Part shown: one piece after another, positions 11,433-22,288 of the stretch
Layout of the letters: each line of letters opens with the position of its first letter
How positions within the stretch are numbered: position 1 is the first letter of the stretch
Assembly (NCBI GenBank): GCA_958295665.1
Contig: OY282560.1
Location: forward strand, 54,684,333-54,748,332
Length of the DNA: 64,000 nucleotides
Source: Tipula vernalis
Lineage: Eukaryota > Arthropoda > Insecta > Diptera > Tipulidae
Direction: 5' to 3'
Notes under the pieces: model-generated
Database searches by the model: none
What the model saw: the letters and a program-made list of their open reading frames with translations, nothing else
Told to the model about the DNA's origin: nothing
Program-made: the position numbers and the translations under genes

Positions 11433-12881
11433 ATTAAAATTAAAACTAACATTTTAAAATATTAGTTATTATACTTGTATACTATGCCAGGTATTATGAA
11501 CGGCCAGATTCAAAAGAAACCACCATATACCGCATGGAGCAAACACTTTATATTTTCATACCATTTATATTTTTCTGGATTTTTACACTTTTAATACAAG
11601 AATACTGGATTCATCAGGCCAAAAATATGTACAACAACATGCTAGATCAAAATTGGGAAATAATGCGTGCTGTTATTCAAATTGTATGCGTTCCAATCGG
11701 TTGGTTCATCTGTATTAGGAATGAATTGTTACGCATAACACTAGGAGGATTTTTAATAATTATATCAGTACTTGTGTCCGGTTTATTCGGCAGTTTTTAT
11801 GCTCCTGTGCTTCGGAAACTGTTTGAAAAAGATAACTTAACCGAAGTACATTTTTGTAGCAACACTATGGGCACAGTGGACGATGCAAACTCATTTTACA
11901 GTATATCTGGTGTAATGTTTAATGTTCCTACTCAAATGTGTATTGGGCCGTTTCTTTTTGATGAACAAATGTTATACAATACGACTAATTACACATTGAT
12001 TTATATGCGGAAGACAGTTTTGCTCCCTCAAACTTTCAATTTAACAGTAATTTCTACACAAAATGGAGTTGCAATAGTTTTCCAGAGAATCACAAGAGAC
12101 TACACATTCCAACCGATTAAGGATATAATAGCGGTTCCTGATCGTAATTATCGGTCAATAACAAAACTTGCATTGGTACGTGTTTTTTCACTTTCCGAGC
12201 CAATCACGGAGAAATTTAAGGCAAACTTATATATATCGATAATTGGTATTCACCCTTATACTGAAATTGAAGTTATTATCGCAGCGAATTATTTCTATAT
12301 CATGGAGCTACCTGAGGGATTATACAATGTATCAACATTTTCAATCGCTCCACCAAAACCCGAACGTTTTAATACTTCTTATTCAATTTATTTTCGAAAT
12401 GGTGGTTATTACATTCTGTTTGCTAGTGCACCTAATCGCCTAACGTCATTCCGCAGAGACCAATTTGTAAGAACTTAACAAATTTTATATAAAAGTAAAC
12501 CGAATTAATAATTGAATTTTTTTTTTGCAGGAGATTAGTATTTTCACTCGAATACCAGGGTACGTATGCAGCATATATTACCAATATTATCAATATATTT
12601 TATTATCAATTGGTAAATTACTAATACTATCATCTGGGCTAGAAATTTGTTATGCATTAGCCGAAAAAGACATGAAATGCTCACTAATTGGAATATTTTG
12701 GGGCATCTATACATTTGCAAATTTTTTTTTTTATTTCTTTTATGATATTCTTATGAATCATTTTTTGGATAGCATAGCATCAATGTTTATAAATATTTTG
12801 GTAGTTATTATGACCTTCTATTATTTATATTACTTCATTGCATATAAATTGACCGACGTTACATTACAAGTGAATATATAA
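11222..12881 (+). CDS. Eight-helix membrane protein (unit 4)
   Basis: Exons 11222-11375, 11466-12466 and 12531-12881. ACG to ATG near the end of exon 1 gives Thr49Met in helix 2. Otherwise as unit 3. The intron-1 T-run is the longest in the array (31). Confidence 0.8.
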
Positions 12882-13574
12882 CGTAAAATAATAAATTAGT
12901 TGCAGAAATTAAAAATTGTTGATGTTTTTAAAAATTATTCAATTTGTATATTGCGCCAACGATATAATTTCGGAACGGCACACCGGGACTTCGTTAACAG
13001 AATCTCCTTAAAGATTTCATGTGTCTGGATGGTGACGGAAGCTATCTATCCGCTTTAATTATTTTGTATATTATCAATTTTGATATAACGTTTATGTAAA
13101 CAAACAAAATAGGTCGTCAATGTCGTATTCATAAAAAAATTTTGAACTCTTCATAGTAGAAATTGGTCTCAGTTCAGTTTTTTTATCTAGATCCATTATG
13201 TTGGTTCAATACAATTCAACATTATTAAAAGATAGATGTTAAACCCAAAGTGATTGATTGACTGAAAGTGATCTTGACTGAAATTTTGATTTGCTGCGCT
13301 GGTTACATGCGGGATTTTATTATTTGTTCTGACTTGACAGTTTAAACGTGACTTTGTTCTAAAACTAAATTTGATGGAAAAGCTGACTGAAAATAGTTTT
13401 TATTTATTCCAATTCTTTTTTTTTTTTTTAAATTTTTTCAATCAAAGCTACCCAAAATGAAACAAAATCGTAAAATATTTCTAAATTTGCAATCAAAATT
13501 CGGCCATTAAAACAGTTTCACACACTAAATTCAATTCTGTATAATAAAAAACGATTAAATAATAAAATAATAAA

Positions 13575-14111
13575 ATGCGGAAAATAATTATACCATTAAT
13601 ATTTTCAATGGGAATATATCTACTAATCGCTGCCAATGAAGTAAATTTTGATGAAAATATCCGTAAAGCGGAGACATTAACTAAAAATGTAAAAGAAGAA
13701 CGCAATAAAATCGAAGTAGAATTTGAAGCTGGCGGTGATAGCGGAGGAGTGGATCCCAATGATCCTGATAATAACAGTTCGAGTGGAGGAGTGGATCCGG
13801 ATCATCCTGATAATAACAGTTCGAGTGGAGGAGTGGATCCGGATCATCCTGATAATAACAGTTCGAGTGGAGGAGTGGATCCGGATCATCCTGATAATAA
13901 CAGTTCGAGTGGAGGAGTGGATCCGGATCATCCTGATAATAACAGTTCGAGTGGAGGAGTGGATCCGGATCATCCTGCCGGCGGTGATGCCGGCAATGCT
14001 AATAGAACAAATAATGCGTGTGGTGCCGGTGATACGATGCTACCAGCGAAGGGAGTCATTATAATTTGTACATGCTGGGCTATTTCACTGTGTATTTTCT
14101 TTCGGTATTGA
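13575..14111 (+). CDS. Secreted acidic repeat protein (unit 5)
   Basis: The protein sequence equals unit 1; all repeats are present and the Ala variant precedes the tail. Confidence 0.65.
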   Translation: MRKIIIPLIFSMGIYLLIAANEVNFDENIRKAETLTKNVKEERNKIEVEFEAGGDSGGVDPNDPDNNSSSGGVDPDHPDNNSSSGGVDPDHPDNNSSSGGVDPDHPDNNSSSGGVDPDHPDNNSSSGGVDPDHPAGGDAGNANRTNNACGAGDTMLPAKGVIIICTCWAISLCIFFRY

Positions 14112-15724
14112 TCACTCCATTAGTATACAGTACAGGTCTTTATGGTGTGTGCGAGCCCTCATCACCAAATTGTTACAAATTTCCGCTTAGTATTGCGATT
14201 ATTTGTTTAGCAGCGACGATGGCAAGTAAGTAAACAAAAAACATCAATTTTTTTTTTTTTTTTTTTTTTTTAAATATTAAAATTAAAACTAACATTTTAA
14301 AATATTAGTTATTATACTTGTATACTATGCCAGGTATTATGAACGGCCAGATTCAAAAGAAACCACCATATACCGCATGGAGCAAACACTTTATATTTTC
14401 ATACCATTTATATTTTTCTGGATTTTTACACTTTTAATACAAGAATACTGGATTCATCAGGCCAAAAATATGTACAACAACATGCTAGATCAAAATTGGG
14501 AAATAATGCGTGCTGTTATTCAAATTGTATGCGTTCCAATCGGTTGGTTCATCTGTATTAGGAATGAATTGTTACGCATAACACTAGGAGGATTTTTAAT
14601 AATTATATCAGTACTTGTGTCCGGTTTATTCGGCAGTTTTTATGCTCCTGTGCTTCGGAAACTGTTTGAAAAAGATAACTTAACCGAAGTACATTTTTGT
14701 AGCAACACTATGGGCACAGTGGACGATGCAAACTCATTTTACAGTATATCTGGTGTAATGTTTAATGTTCCTACTCAAATGTGTATTGGGCCGTTTCTTT
14801 TTGATGAACAAATGTTATACAATACGACTAATTACACATTGATTTATATGCGGAAGACAGTTTTGCTCCCTCAAACTTTCAATTTAACAGTAATTTCTAC
14901 ACAAAATGGAGTTGCAATAGTTTTCCAGAGAATCACAAGAGACTACACATTCCAACCGATTAAGGATATAATAGCGGTTCCTGATCGTAATTATCGGTCA
15001 ATAACAAAACTTGCATTGGTACGTGTTTTTTCACTTTCCGAGCCAATCACGGAGAAATTTAAGGCAAACTTATATATATCGATAATTGGTATTCACCCTT
15101 ATACTGAAATTGAAGTTATTATCGCAGCGAATTATTTCTATATCATGGAGCTACCTGAGGGATTATACAATGTATCAACATTTTCAATCGCTCCACCAAA
15201 ACCCGAACGTTTTAATACTTCTTATTCAATTTATTTTCGAAATGGTGGTTATTACATTCTGTTTGCTAGTGCACCTAATCGCCTAACGTCATTCCGCAGA
15301 GACCAATTTGTAAGAACTTAACAAATTTTATATAAAAGTAAACCGAATTAATAATTGAATTTTTTTTTTGCAGGAGATTAGTATTTTCACTCGAATACCA
15401 GGGTACGTATGCAGCATATATTACCAATATTATCAATATATTTTATTATCAATTGGTAAATTACTAATACTATCATCTGGGCTAGAAATTTGTTATGCAT
15501 TAGCCGAAAAAGACATGAAATGCTCACTAATTGGAATATTTTGGGGCATCTATACATTTGCAAATTTTTTTTTTTATTTCTTTTATGATATTCTTATGAA
15601 TCATTTTTTGGATAGCATAGCATCAATGTTTATAAATATTTTGGTAGTTATTATGACCTTCTATTATTTATATTACTTCATTGCATATAAATTGACCGAC
15701 GTTACATTACAAGTGAATATATAA
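14072..15724 (+). CDS. Eight-helix membrane protein (unit 5)
   Basis: Exons 14072-14225, 14309-15309 and 15374-15724. Intact, with the Val397 subtype and a 24-T intron-1 tract like that of unit 1. Confidence 0.8.
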
Positions 15725-16417
15725 CGTAAAATAATAAATTAGTTGCAGAAATTAAAAATTGTTGATGTTTTTAAAAATTATTCAATTTGTATATTGCGCC
15801 AACGATATAATTTCGGAACGGCACACCGGGACTTCGTTAACAGAATCTCCTTAAAGATTTCATGTGTCTGGATGGTGACGGAAGCTATCTATCCGCTTTA
15901 ATTATTTTGTATATTATCAATTTTGATATAACGTTTATGTAAACAAACAAAATAGGTCGTCAATGTCGTATTCATAAAAAAATTTTGAACTCTTCATAGT
16001 AGAAATTGGTCTCAGTTCAGTTTTTTTATCTAGATCCATTATGTTGGTTCAATACAATTCAACATTATTAAAAGATAGATGTTAAACCCAAAGTGATTGA
16101 TTGACTGAAAGTGATCTTGACTGAAATTTTGATTTGCTGCGCTGGTTACATGCGGGATTTTATTATTTGTTCTGACTTGACAGTTTAAACGTGACTTTGT
16201 TCTAAAACTAAATTTGATGGAAAAGCTGACTGAAAATAGTTTTTATTTATTCCAATTCTTTTTTTTTTTTTTAAATTTTTTCAATCAAAGCTACCCAAAA
16301 TGAAACAAAATCGTAAAATATTTCTAAATTTGCAATCAAAATTCGGCCATTAAAACAGTTTCACACACTAAATTCAATTCTGTATAATAAAAAACGATTA
16401 AATAATAAAATAATAAA

Positions 16418-16954
16418 ATGCGGAAAATAATTATACCATTAATATTTTCAATGGGAATATATCTACTAATCGCTGCCAATGAAGTAAATTTTGATGAAAA
16501 TATCCGTAAAGCGGAGACATTAACTAAAAATGTAAAAGAAGAACGCAATAAAATCGAAGTAGAATTTGAAGCTGGCGGTGATAGCGGAGGAGTGGATCCT
16601 AATGATCCTGATAATAACAGTTCGAGTGGAGGAGTGGATCCGGATCATCCTGATAATAACAGTTCGAGTGGAGGAGTGGATCCGGATCATCCTGATAATA
16701 ACAGTTCGAGTGGAGGAGTGGATCCGGATCATCCTGATAATAACAGTTCGAGTGGAGGAGTGGATCCGGATCATCCTGATAATAACAGTTCGAGTGGAGG
16801 AGTGGATCCGGATCATCCTGCCGGCGGTGATGCCGGCAATGCTAATAGAACAAATAATGCGTGTGGTGCCGGTGATACGATGCTACCAGAGAAGGGAGTC
16901 ATTATAATTTGTACATGCTGGGCTATTTCACTGTGTATTTTCTTTCGGTATTGA
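16418..16954 (+). CDS. Secreted acidic repeat protein (unit 6, Glu variant)
   Basis: Same protein as unit 4 (MLPEKG before the tail). The frame is intact even though the membrane-protein gene beside it is broken. Confidence 0.65.
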   Translation: MRKIIIPLIFSMGIYLLIAANEVNFDENIRKAETLTKNVKEERNKIEVEFEAGGDSGGVDPNDPDNNSSSGGVDPDHPDNNSSSGGVDPDHPDNNSSSGGVDPDHPDNNSSSGGVDPDHPDNNSSSGGVDPDHPAGGDAGNANRTNNACGAGDTMLPEKGVIIICTCWAISLCIFFRY

Positions 16955-18333
16955 TCACTCCATTAGTATACAGTACAGGTCTTTATGGTGTGTGCGAGCC
17001 CTCATCACCAAATTGTTACAAATTTCCGCTTAGTATTGCGATTATTTGTTTAGCAGCGACGATGGCAAGTAAGTAAACAAAAAACATCAATTTTTTTTTT
17101 TTTTTTTTTTTTTAAATATTAAAATTAAAACTAACATTTTAAAATATTAGTTATTATACTTGTATACTATGCCAGGTATTATGAACGGCCAGATTCAAAA
17201 GAAACCACCATATACCGCATGGAGCAAACACTTTATATTTTCATACCATTTATATTTTTCTGGATTTTTACACTTTTAATACAAGAATACTGGATTCATC
17301 AGGCCAAAAATATGTACAACAACATGCTAGATCAAAATTGGGAAATAATGCGTGCTGTTATTCAAATTGTATGCGTTCCAATCGGTTGGTTCATCTGTAT
17401 TAGGAATGAATTGTTACGCATAACACTAGGAGGATTTTTAATAATTATATCAGTACTTGTGTCCGGTTTATTCGGCAGTTTTTATGCTCCTGTGCTTCGG
17501 AAACCGTTTGAAAAAGATAACTTAACCGAAGTACATTTTTGTAGCAACACTATGGGCACAGTGGACGATGCAAACTCATTTTACAGTATATCTGGTGTAA
17601 TGTTTAATGTTCCTACTCAAATGTGTATTGGGCCGTTTCTTTTTGATGAACAAATGTTATACAATACGACTAATTACACATTGATTTATATGCGGAAGAC
17701 AGTTTTGCTCCCTCAAACTTTCAATTTAACAGTAATTTCTACACAAAATGGAGTTGCAATAGTTTTCCAGAGAATCACAAGAGACTACACATTCCAACCG
17801 ATTAAGGATATAATAGCGGTTCCTGATCTTAATTATCGGTCAATAACAAAACTTGCATTGGTACGTGTTTTTTCACTTTCCGAGCCAATCACGGAGAAAT
17901 TTAAGGCAAACTTATATATATATCGATAATTGGTATTCACCCTTATACTGAAATTGAAGTTATTATCGCAGCGAATTATTTCTATATCATGGAGCTACCT
18001 GAGGGATTATACAATGTATCAACATTTTCAATCGCTCCACCAAAACCCGAACGTTTTAATACTTCTTATTCAATTTATTTTCGAAATGGTGGTTATTACA
18101 TTCTGTTTGCTAGTGCACCTAATCGCCTAACGTCATTCCGCAGAGACCAATTTGTAAGAACTTAACAAATTTTATATAAAAGTAAACCGAATTAATAATT
18201 GGATTTTTTTTTGCAGGAGATTAGTATTTTCACTCGAATACCAGGGTACGTATGCAGCATATATTACCAATATTATCAATATATTTTATTATCAATTGGT
18301 AAATTACTAATACTATCATCTGGGCTAGAAATT
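16915..18333 (+). pseudogene. Broken eight-helix membrane protein gene (unit 6)
   Basis: Exon 1 is 16915-17068, exon 2 is 17151-18153 and exon 3 starts at 18217. A 2-bp TA insertion in the TATATATA run near 17922 shifts the frame, and translation stops at 17927-17929 inside the loop domain. It also carries Leu170Pro and Arg278Leu. Exon 3 is cut at about 18333, after the residues GLEI of helix 6. There it joins the spacer of the next unit and reads on to a stop at 18418-18420. Two independent lesions show this copy is dead as a membrane protein. Confidence 0.9.
18329..18333. other. Deletion junction with 5-bp microhomology
   Basis: Exon 3 (GGGCTAGAAATT) is joined to spacer sequence (AATTCGGCCATTAAAAC). 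The parental sequences share AAATT at the breakpoint. About 0.86 kb is missing relative to a full unit: most of exon 3 and all but about 75 bp of the spacer. Confidence 0.85.
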
Positions 18334-18407
18334 CGGCCATTAAAACAGTTTCACACACTAAATTCAATTCTGTATAATAAAAAACGATTAAATAATAAAA
18401 TAATAAA

Positions 18408-18944
18408 ATGCGGAAAATAATTATACCATTAATATTTTCAACGGGAATATATCTACTAATCGCTGCCAATGAAGTAAATTTTGATGAAAATATCCGTAAA
18501 GCGGAGACATTAACTAAAAATGTAAAAGAAGAACGCAATAAAATCGAAGTAGAATTTGAAGCTGGCGGTGATAGCGGAGGAGTGGATCCTAATGATCCTG
18601 ATAATAACAGTTCGAGTGGAGGAGTGGATCCGGATCATCCTGATAATAACAGTTCGAGTGGAGGAGTGGATCCGGATCATCCTGATAATAACAGTTCGAG
18701 TGGAGGAGTGGATCCGGATCATCCTGATAATAACAGTTCGAGTGGAGGAGTGGATCCGGATCATCCTGATAATAACAGTTCGAGTGGAGGAGTGGATCCG
18801 GATCATCCTGCCGGCGGTGATGCCGGCAATGCTAATAGAACAAATAATGCGTGTGGTGCCGGTGATACGATGCTACCAGCGAAGGGAGTCATTATAATTT
18901 GTACATGCTGGGCTATTTCACTGTGTATTTTCTTTCGGTATTGA
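18408..18944 (+). CDS. Secreted acidic repeat protein (unit 7)
   Basis: Intact frame with Met12Thr inside the signal peptide (ATG to ACG), and CCT in the first repeat with the Ala variant before the tail. Only about 75 bp of the usual spacer remain upstream, so a promoter farther upstream would be missing. The TATAAT-like stretch 30-35 bases before the ATG is kept. Confidence 0.6.
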   Translation: MRKIIIPLIFSTGIYLLIAANEVNFDENIRKAETLTKNVKEERNKIEVEFEAGGDSGGVDPNDPDNNSSSGGVDPDHPDNNSSSGGVDPDHPDNNSSSGGVDPDHPDNNSSSGGVDPDHPDNNSSSGGVDPDHPAGGDAGNANRTNNACGAGDTMLPAKGVIIICTCWAISLCIFFRY

Positions 18945-19075
18945 TCACTCCATTAGTATACAGTACAGGTCTTTATGGTGTGTGCGAGCCCTCATCACCA
19001 AATTGTTACAAATTTCCGCTTAGTATTGCGATTATTTGTTTAGCAGCGACGATGGCAAGTAAGTAAACAAAAAAC

Positions 19076-19113
<38 letters not shown>

Positions 19114-20562
19114 ATTAAAATTAAAACTAACATTTTAAAATATTAGATATTATACTTGTATACTATGCCAGGTATTATGAACGGCCAGATTCAAAAGAAA
19201 CCACCATATACCGCATGGAGCAAACACTTTATATTTTCATACCATTTATATTTTTCTGGATTTTTACACTTTTAATACAAGAATACTGGATTCATCAGGC
19301 CAAAAATATGTACAACAACATGCTAGATCAAAATTGGGAAATAATGCGTGCTGTTATTCAAATTGTATGCGTTCCAATCGGTTGGTTCATCTGTATTAGG
19401 AATGAATTGTTACGCATAACACTAGGAGGATTTTTAATAATTATATCAGTACTTGTGTCCGGTTTATTCGGCAGTTTTTATGCTACTGTGCTTCGGAAAC
19501 CGTTTGAAAAAGATAACTTAACCGAAGTACATTTTTGTAGCAACACTATGGGCACAGTGGACGATGCAAACTCATTTTACAGTATATCTGGTGTAATGTT
19601 TAATGTTCCTACTCAAATGTGTATTGGGCCGTTTCTTTTTGATGAACAAATGTTATACAATACGACTAATTACACATTGATTTATATGCGGAAGACAGTT
19701 TTGCTCCCTCAAACTTTCAATTTAACAGTAATTTCTACACAAAATGGAGTTGCAATAGTTTTCCAGAGAATCACAAGAGACTACACATTCCAACCGATTA
19801 AGGATATAATAGCGGTTCCTGATCGTAATTATCGGTCAATAACAAAACTTGCATTGGTACGTGTTTTTTCACTTTCCGAGCCAATCACGGAGAAATTTAA
19901 GGCAAACTTATATATATCGATAATTGGTATTCACCCTTATACTGAAATTGAAGTTATTATCGCAGCGAATTATTTCTATATCATGGAGCTACCTGAGGGA
20001 TTATACAATGTATCAACATTTTCAATCGCTCCACCAAAACCCGAACGTTTTAATACTTCTTATTCAATTTATTTTCGAAATGGTGGTTATTACATTCTGT
20101 TTGCTAGTGCACCTAATCGCCTAACGTCATTCCGCAGAGACCAATTTGTAAGAACTTAACAAATTTTATATAAAAGTAAACCGAATTAATAATTGAATTT
20201 TTTTTTTGCAGGAGATTAGTATTTTCACTCGAATACCAGGGTACGTATGCAGCATATATTACCAATATTATCAATATATTTTATTATCAATTGGTAAATT
20301 ACTAATACTATCATCTGGGCTAGAAATTTGTTATGCATTAGCCGAAAAAGACATGAAATGCTCACTAATTGGAATATTTTGGGGCATCTATACATTTGCA
20401 AATTTTTTTTTTTATTTCTTTTATGATATTCTTATGAATCATTTTTTGGATAGCATAGCATCAATGTTTATAAATATTTTGGTAGCAATTATGACCTTCT
20501 ATTATTTATATTACTTCATTGCATATAAATTGACCGACGTTACATTACAAGTGAATATATAA
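18905..20562 (+). CDS. Eight-helix membrane protein (unit 7)
   Basis: Exons 18905-19058, 19147-20147 and 20212-20562, all with intact splice sites. It is the most divergent full copy: Ile52Asn at the exon junction in helix 2, Pro165Thr, Leu170Pro (shared with unit 6) and Val to Ala in helix 8. The asparagine inside a helix may impair it. Confidence 0.75.
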
Positions 20563-21041
20563 CGTAAAATAATAAATTAGTTGCAGAAATTAAAAATTGT
20601 TGATGTTTTTAAAAATTATTCAATTTGTATATTGCGCCAACGATATAATTTCGGAACGGCACACCGGGACTTCGTTAACAGAATCTCCTTAAAGATTTCA
20701 TGTGTCTGGATGGTGACGGAAGCTATCTATCCGCTTTAATTATTTTGTATATTATCAATTTTGATATAACGTTTATGTAAACAAACAAAATAGGTCGTCA
20801 ATGTCGTATTCATAAAAAAATTTTGAACTCTTCATAGTAGAAATTGGTCTCAGTTCAGTTTTTTTATCTAGATCCATTATGTTGGTTCAATACAATTCAA
20901 CATTATTAAAAGATAGATGTTAAACCCAAAGTGATTGATTGACTGAAAGTGATCTTGACTGAAATTTTGATTTGCTGGTTACATGGGATTTTATTATTTG
21001 TTCTGACTTGACAGTTTAAACGTGACTTTGTTCTAAAACTA
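20563..21041 (+). other. Truncated spacer and right end of the array
   Basis: The spacer after unit 7 matches the others up to CTAAAACTA at 21041 and then diverges. Near 20975-20990 it lacks a few bases present in the other spacers (GCGC after TTTGCT, CG in ATGCGGG), in keeping with less homogenisation at the array edge. Confidence 0.85.
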
Positions 21042-21360
21042 CTTTTAAATTGTTAAAGTGTTTAAAATAATTTAGTAATCACTTCTTAAATTTGTAAAAC
21101 GCTTTTGTCATTTGACAGTATGAAAAAATTTATCAGTTAATAAGGCATTGTCCCATGCAACCGGCATTTCAATCCGTCACAAGTCAATTTATGGCAAAGC
21201 TAATTCACTTTGCAATTTGAAAATTATTAAAAATAATTCGAATCTATAAGCTCCACAGAAAATTTTACTAAATTTGATTTAATTTCATACAAAAAATCCT
21301 AATGTCGAGCTCTTAGATTCGAACTATACTCCCGGGTAACTAAATCGGCTCAAACCTTTA
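21042..21360. other. AT-rich flank, no gene seen
   Basis: No open frame, RNA gene or repeat that I can support. Short A/T runs only. Confidence 0.6.
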
Positions 21361-21543
21361 TGGTCGATTCAGCGAGAAAAATTTGCTAGCTCGTGATCAC
21401 GAATTGTTCCTCCAATTTTTGTTCCTTTTTAACCCATGAAAAAATAAAAACAAATAAAATAAAAATTGGAGAAGGTAAAAAGATGACGAAATTTCAACAA
21501 TTCGTGATCACGAGCTAGCAAATTTTTCTTACTGGATTCACCA
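21361..21543. repeat. Long inverted repeat (foldback)
   Basis: Arms 21375-21408 and 21496-21529 are perfect 34-bp reverse complements. Pairing continues outward with mismatches (ATTCAGCGAG against TTACTGGATT) and inward (CCTCCAATTTTT against AAAAATTGGAGAAGG). Each arm also contains the palindrome CGTGATCACG. The loop is about 85 bp and AT-rich. It could be a small foldback element or MITE; no clear target duplication was found. Confidence 0.85.
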
Positions 21544-21824
21544 TCAACGCTCACAGAAAGGCGATTTTTTTTTAAAACAGTTTAACCGATTTTCAAAAAA
21601 CATTATTTTTTTAAAGCCCGATATTTTTACTTTAAAATGATACTATTCTCATGAAAATTGGTTTAGTACTTTTTTTTATAATGAGTTTTGAATAAAACGC
21701 AACCAAAATTAATGATTATGAAAAAAAAAATATTGGCGATATTTAAATTTAAATTACAACAAAAAATCCAAGCAAAACAAAAACAATTTTATTGATTAAT
21801 ACTTAGTATTGCCCCCCCCCCCTG

Positions 21825-22288
21825 CATCTCCAATGGTTTGCATGTAGTTCTCCCTATCGCACCCCACTCCTCATCCAACGCAATCTTGAGGTCAATGATG
21901 AGAGAAGGTACCGGATTTCTTGCTCGGACCCTCCGATCCTGCGTAGGGCACTACATAATCCAAGGGAATGCCCTCGATTAATCGTTTAGCGGTCAGACCT
22001 CCTTTACGGCCTCCACCAAGTATGAAAACAAGATTTGTTTTACCCTCGAGCGATATGCCAGCCGACATCATGAACCAATCGCCGCCGTACGATATTTTCA
22101 GCAAAACAGTACTGCAAAAATCGCTCTCCTGGATGCCTGTAGATCTGCTCTCTCATATCACTACTACGGAAATATATTCTGCACTCATCAGTGAATAGAA
22201 CGGACCTCCATTGCTTGATGCTCCAATTGATGTATTCGCAAGAAAATTCGAGTTGCTCTTTGCGGTGGCGTGCTGTCAATTTTGGGTA
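21825..22288 (-). pseudogene. Tc1-like transposase relic
   Basis: Read on the - strand, 22288 to about 22095 encodes the stretch ending LTARHRK...QW..VLFTDE, with the first catalytic Asp of the DDE domain. After a frameshift, 22080-21930 gives the WFMMSAGISLEGKTNL...VVPYAG segment typical of Tc1 transposases. The part with the second Asp (DNARPH) and the third acidic residue (PDLNPIE) is missing. A short C-terminal match (ALDEEWGAI) follows at about 21840-21890. One deletion and at least two frame changes make it non-functional. A ten-base C run lies beside its 3' end. Terminal repeats were not found. Confidence 0.8.

Larger units (their letters stand above)
1..21041 (+). repeat. Head-to-tail array of a ~2.85-kb two-gene unit
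   Basis: The same unit recurs eight times, the first copy being cut by the window edge. Starts of the 178-aa frame lie at 2184, 5027, 7876, 10725, 13575, 16418 and 18408, giving periods of 2843, 2849, 2849, 2850, 2843 and 1990 bp. The small length differences come mostly from a poly-T tract in intron 1 (24, 30, 30, 31, 24, 23 and 29 T). The short last period is a deletion. Copies differ by only a handful of substitutions, so the array is young or strongly homogenised. Similarity stops after position 21041, where the spacer of the last unit turns into unrelated DNA. Confidence 0.97.
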
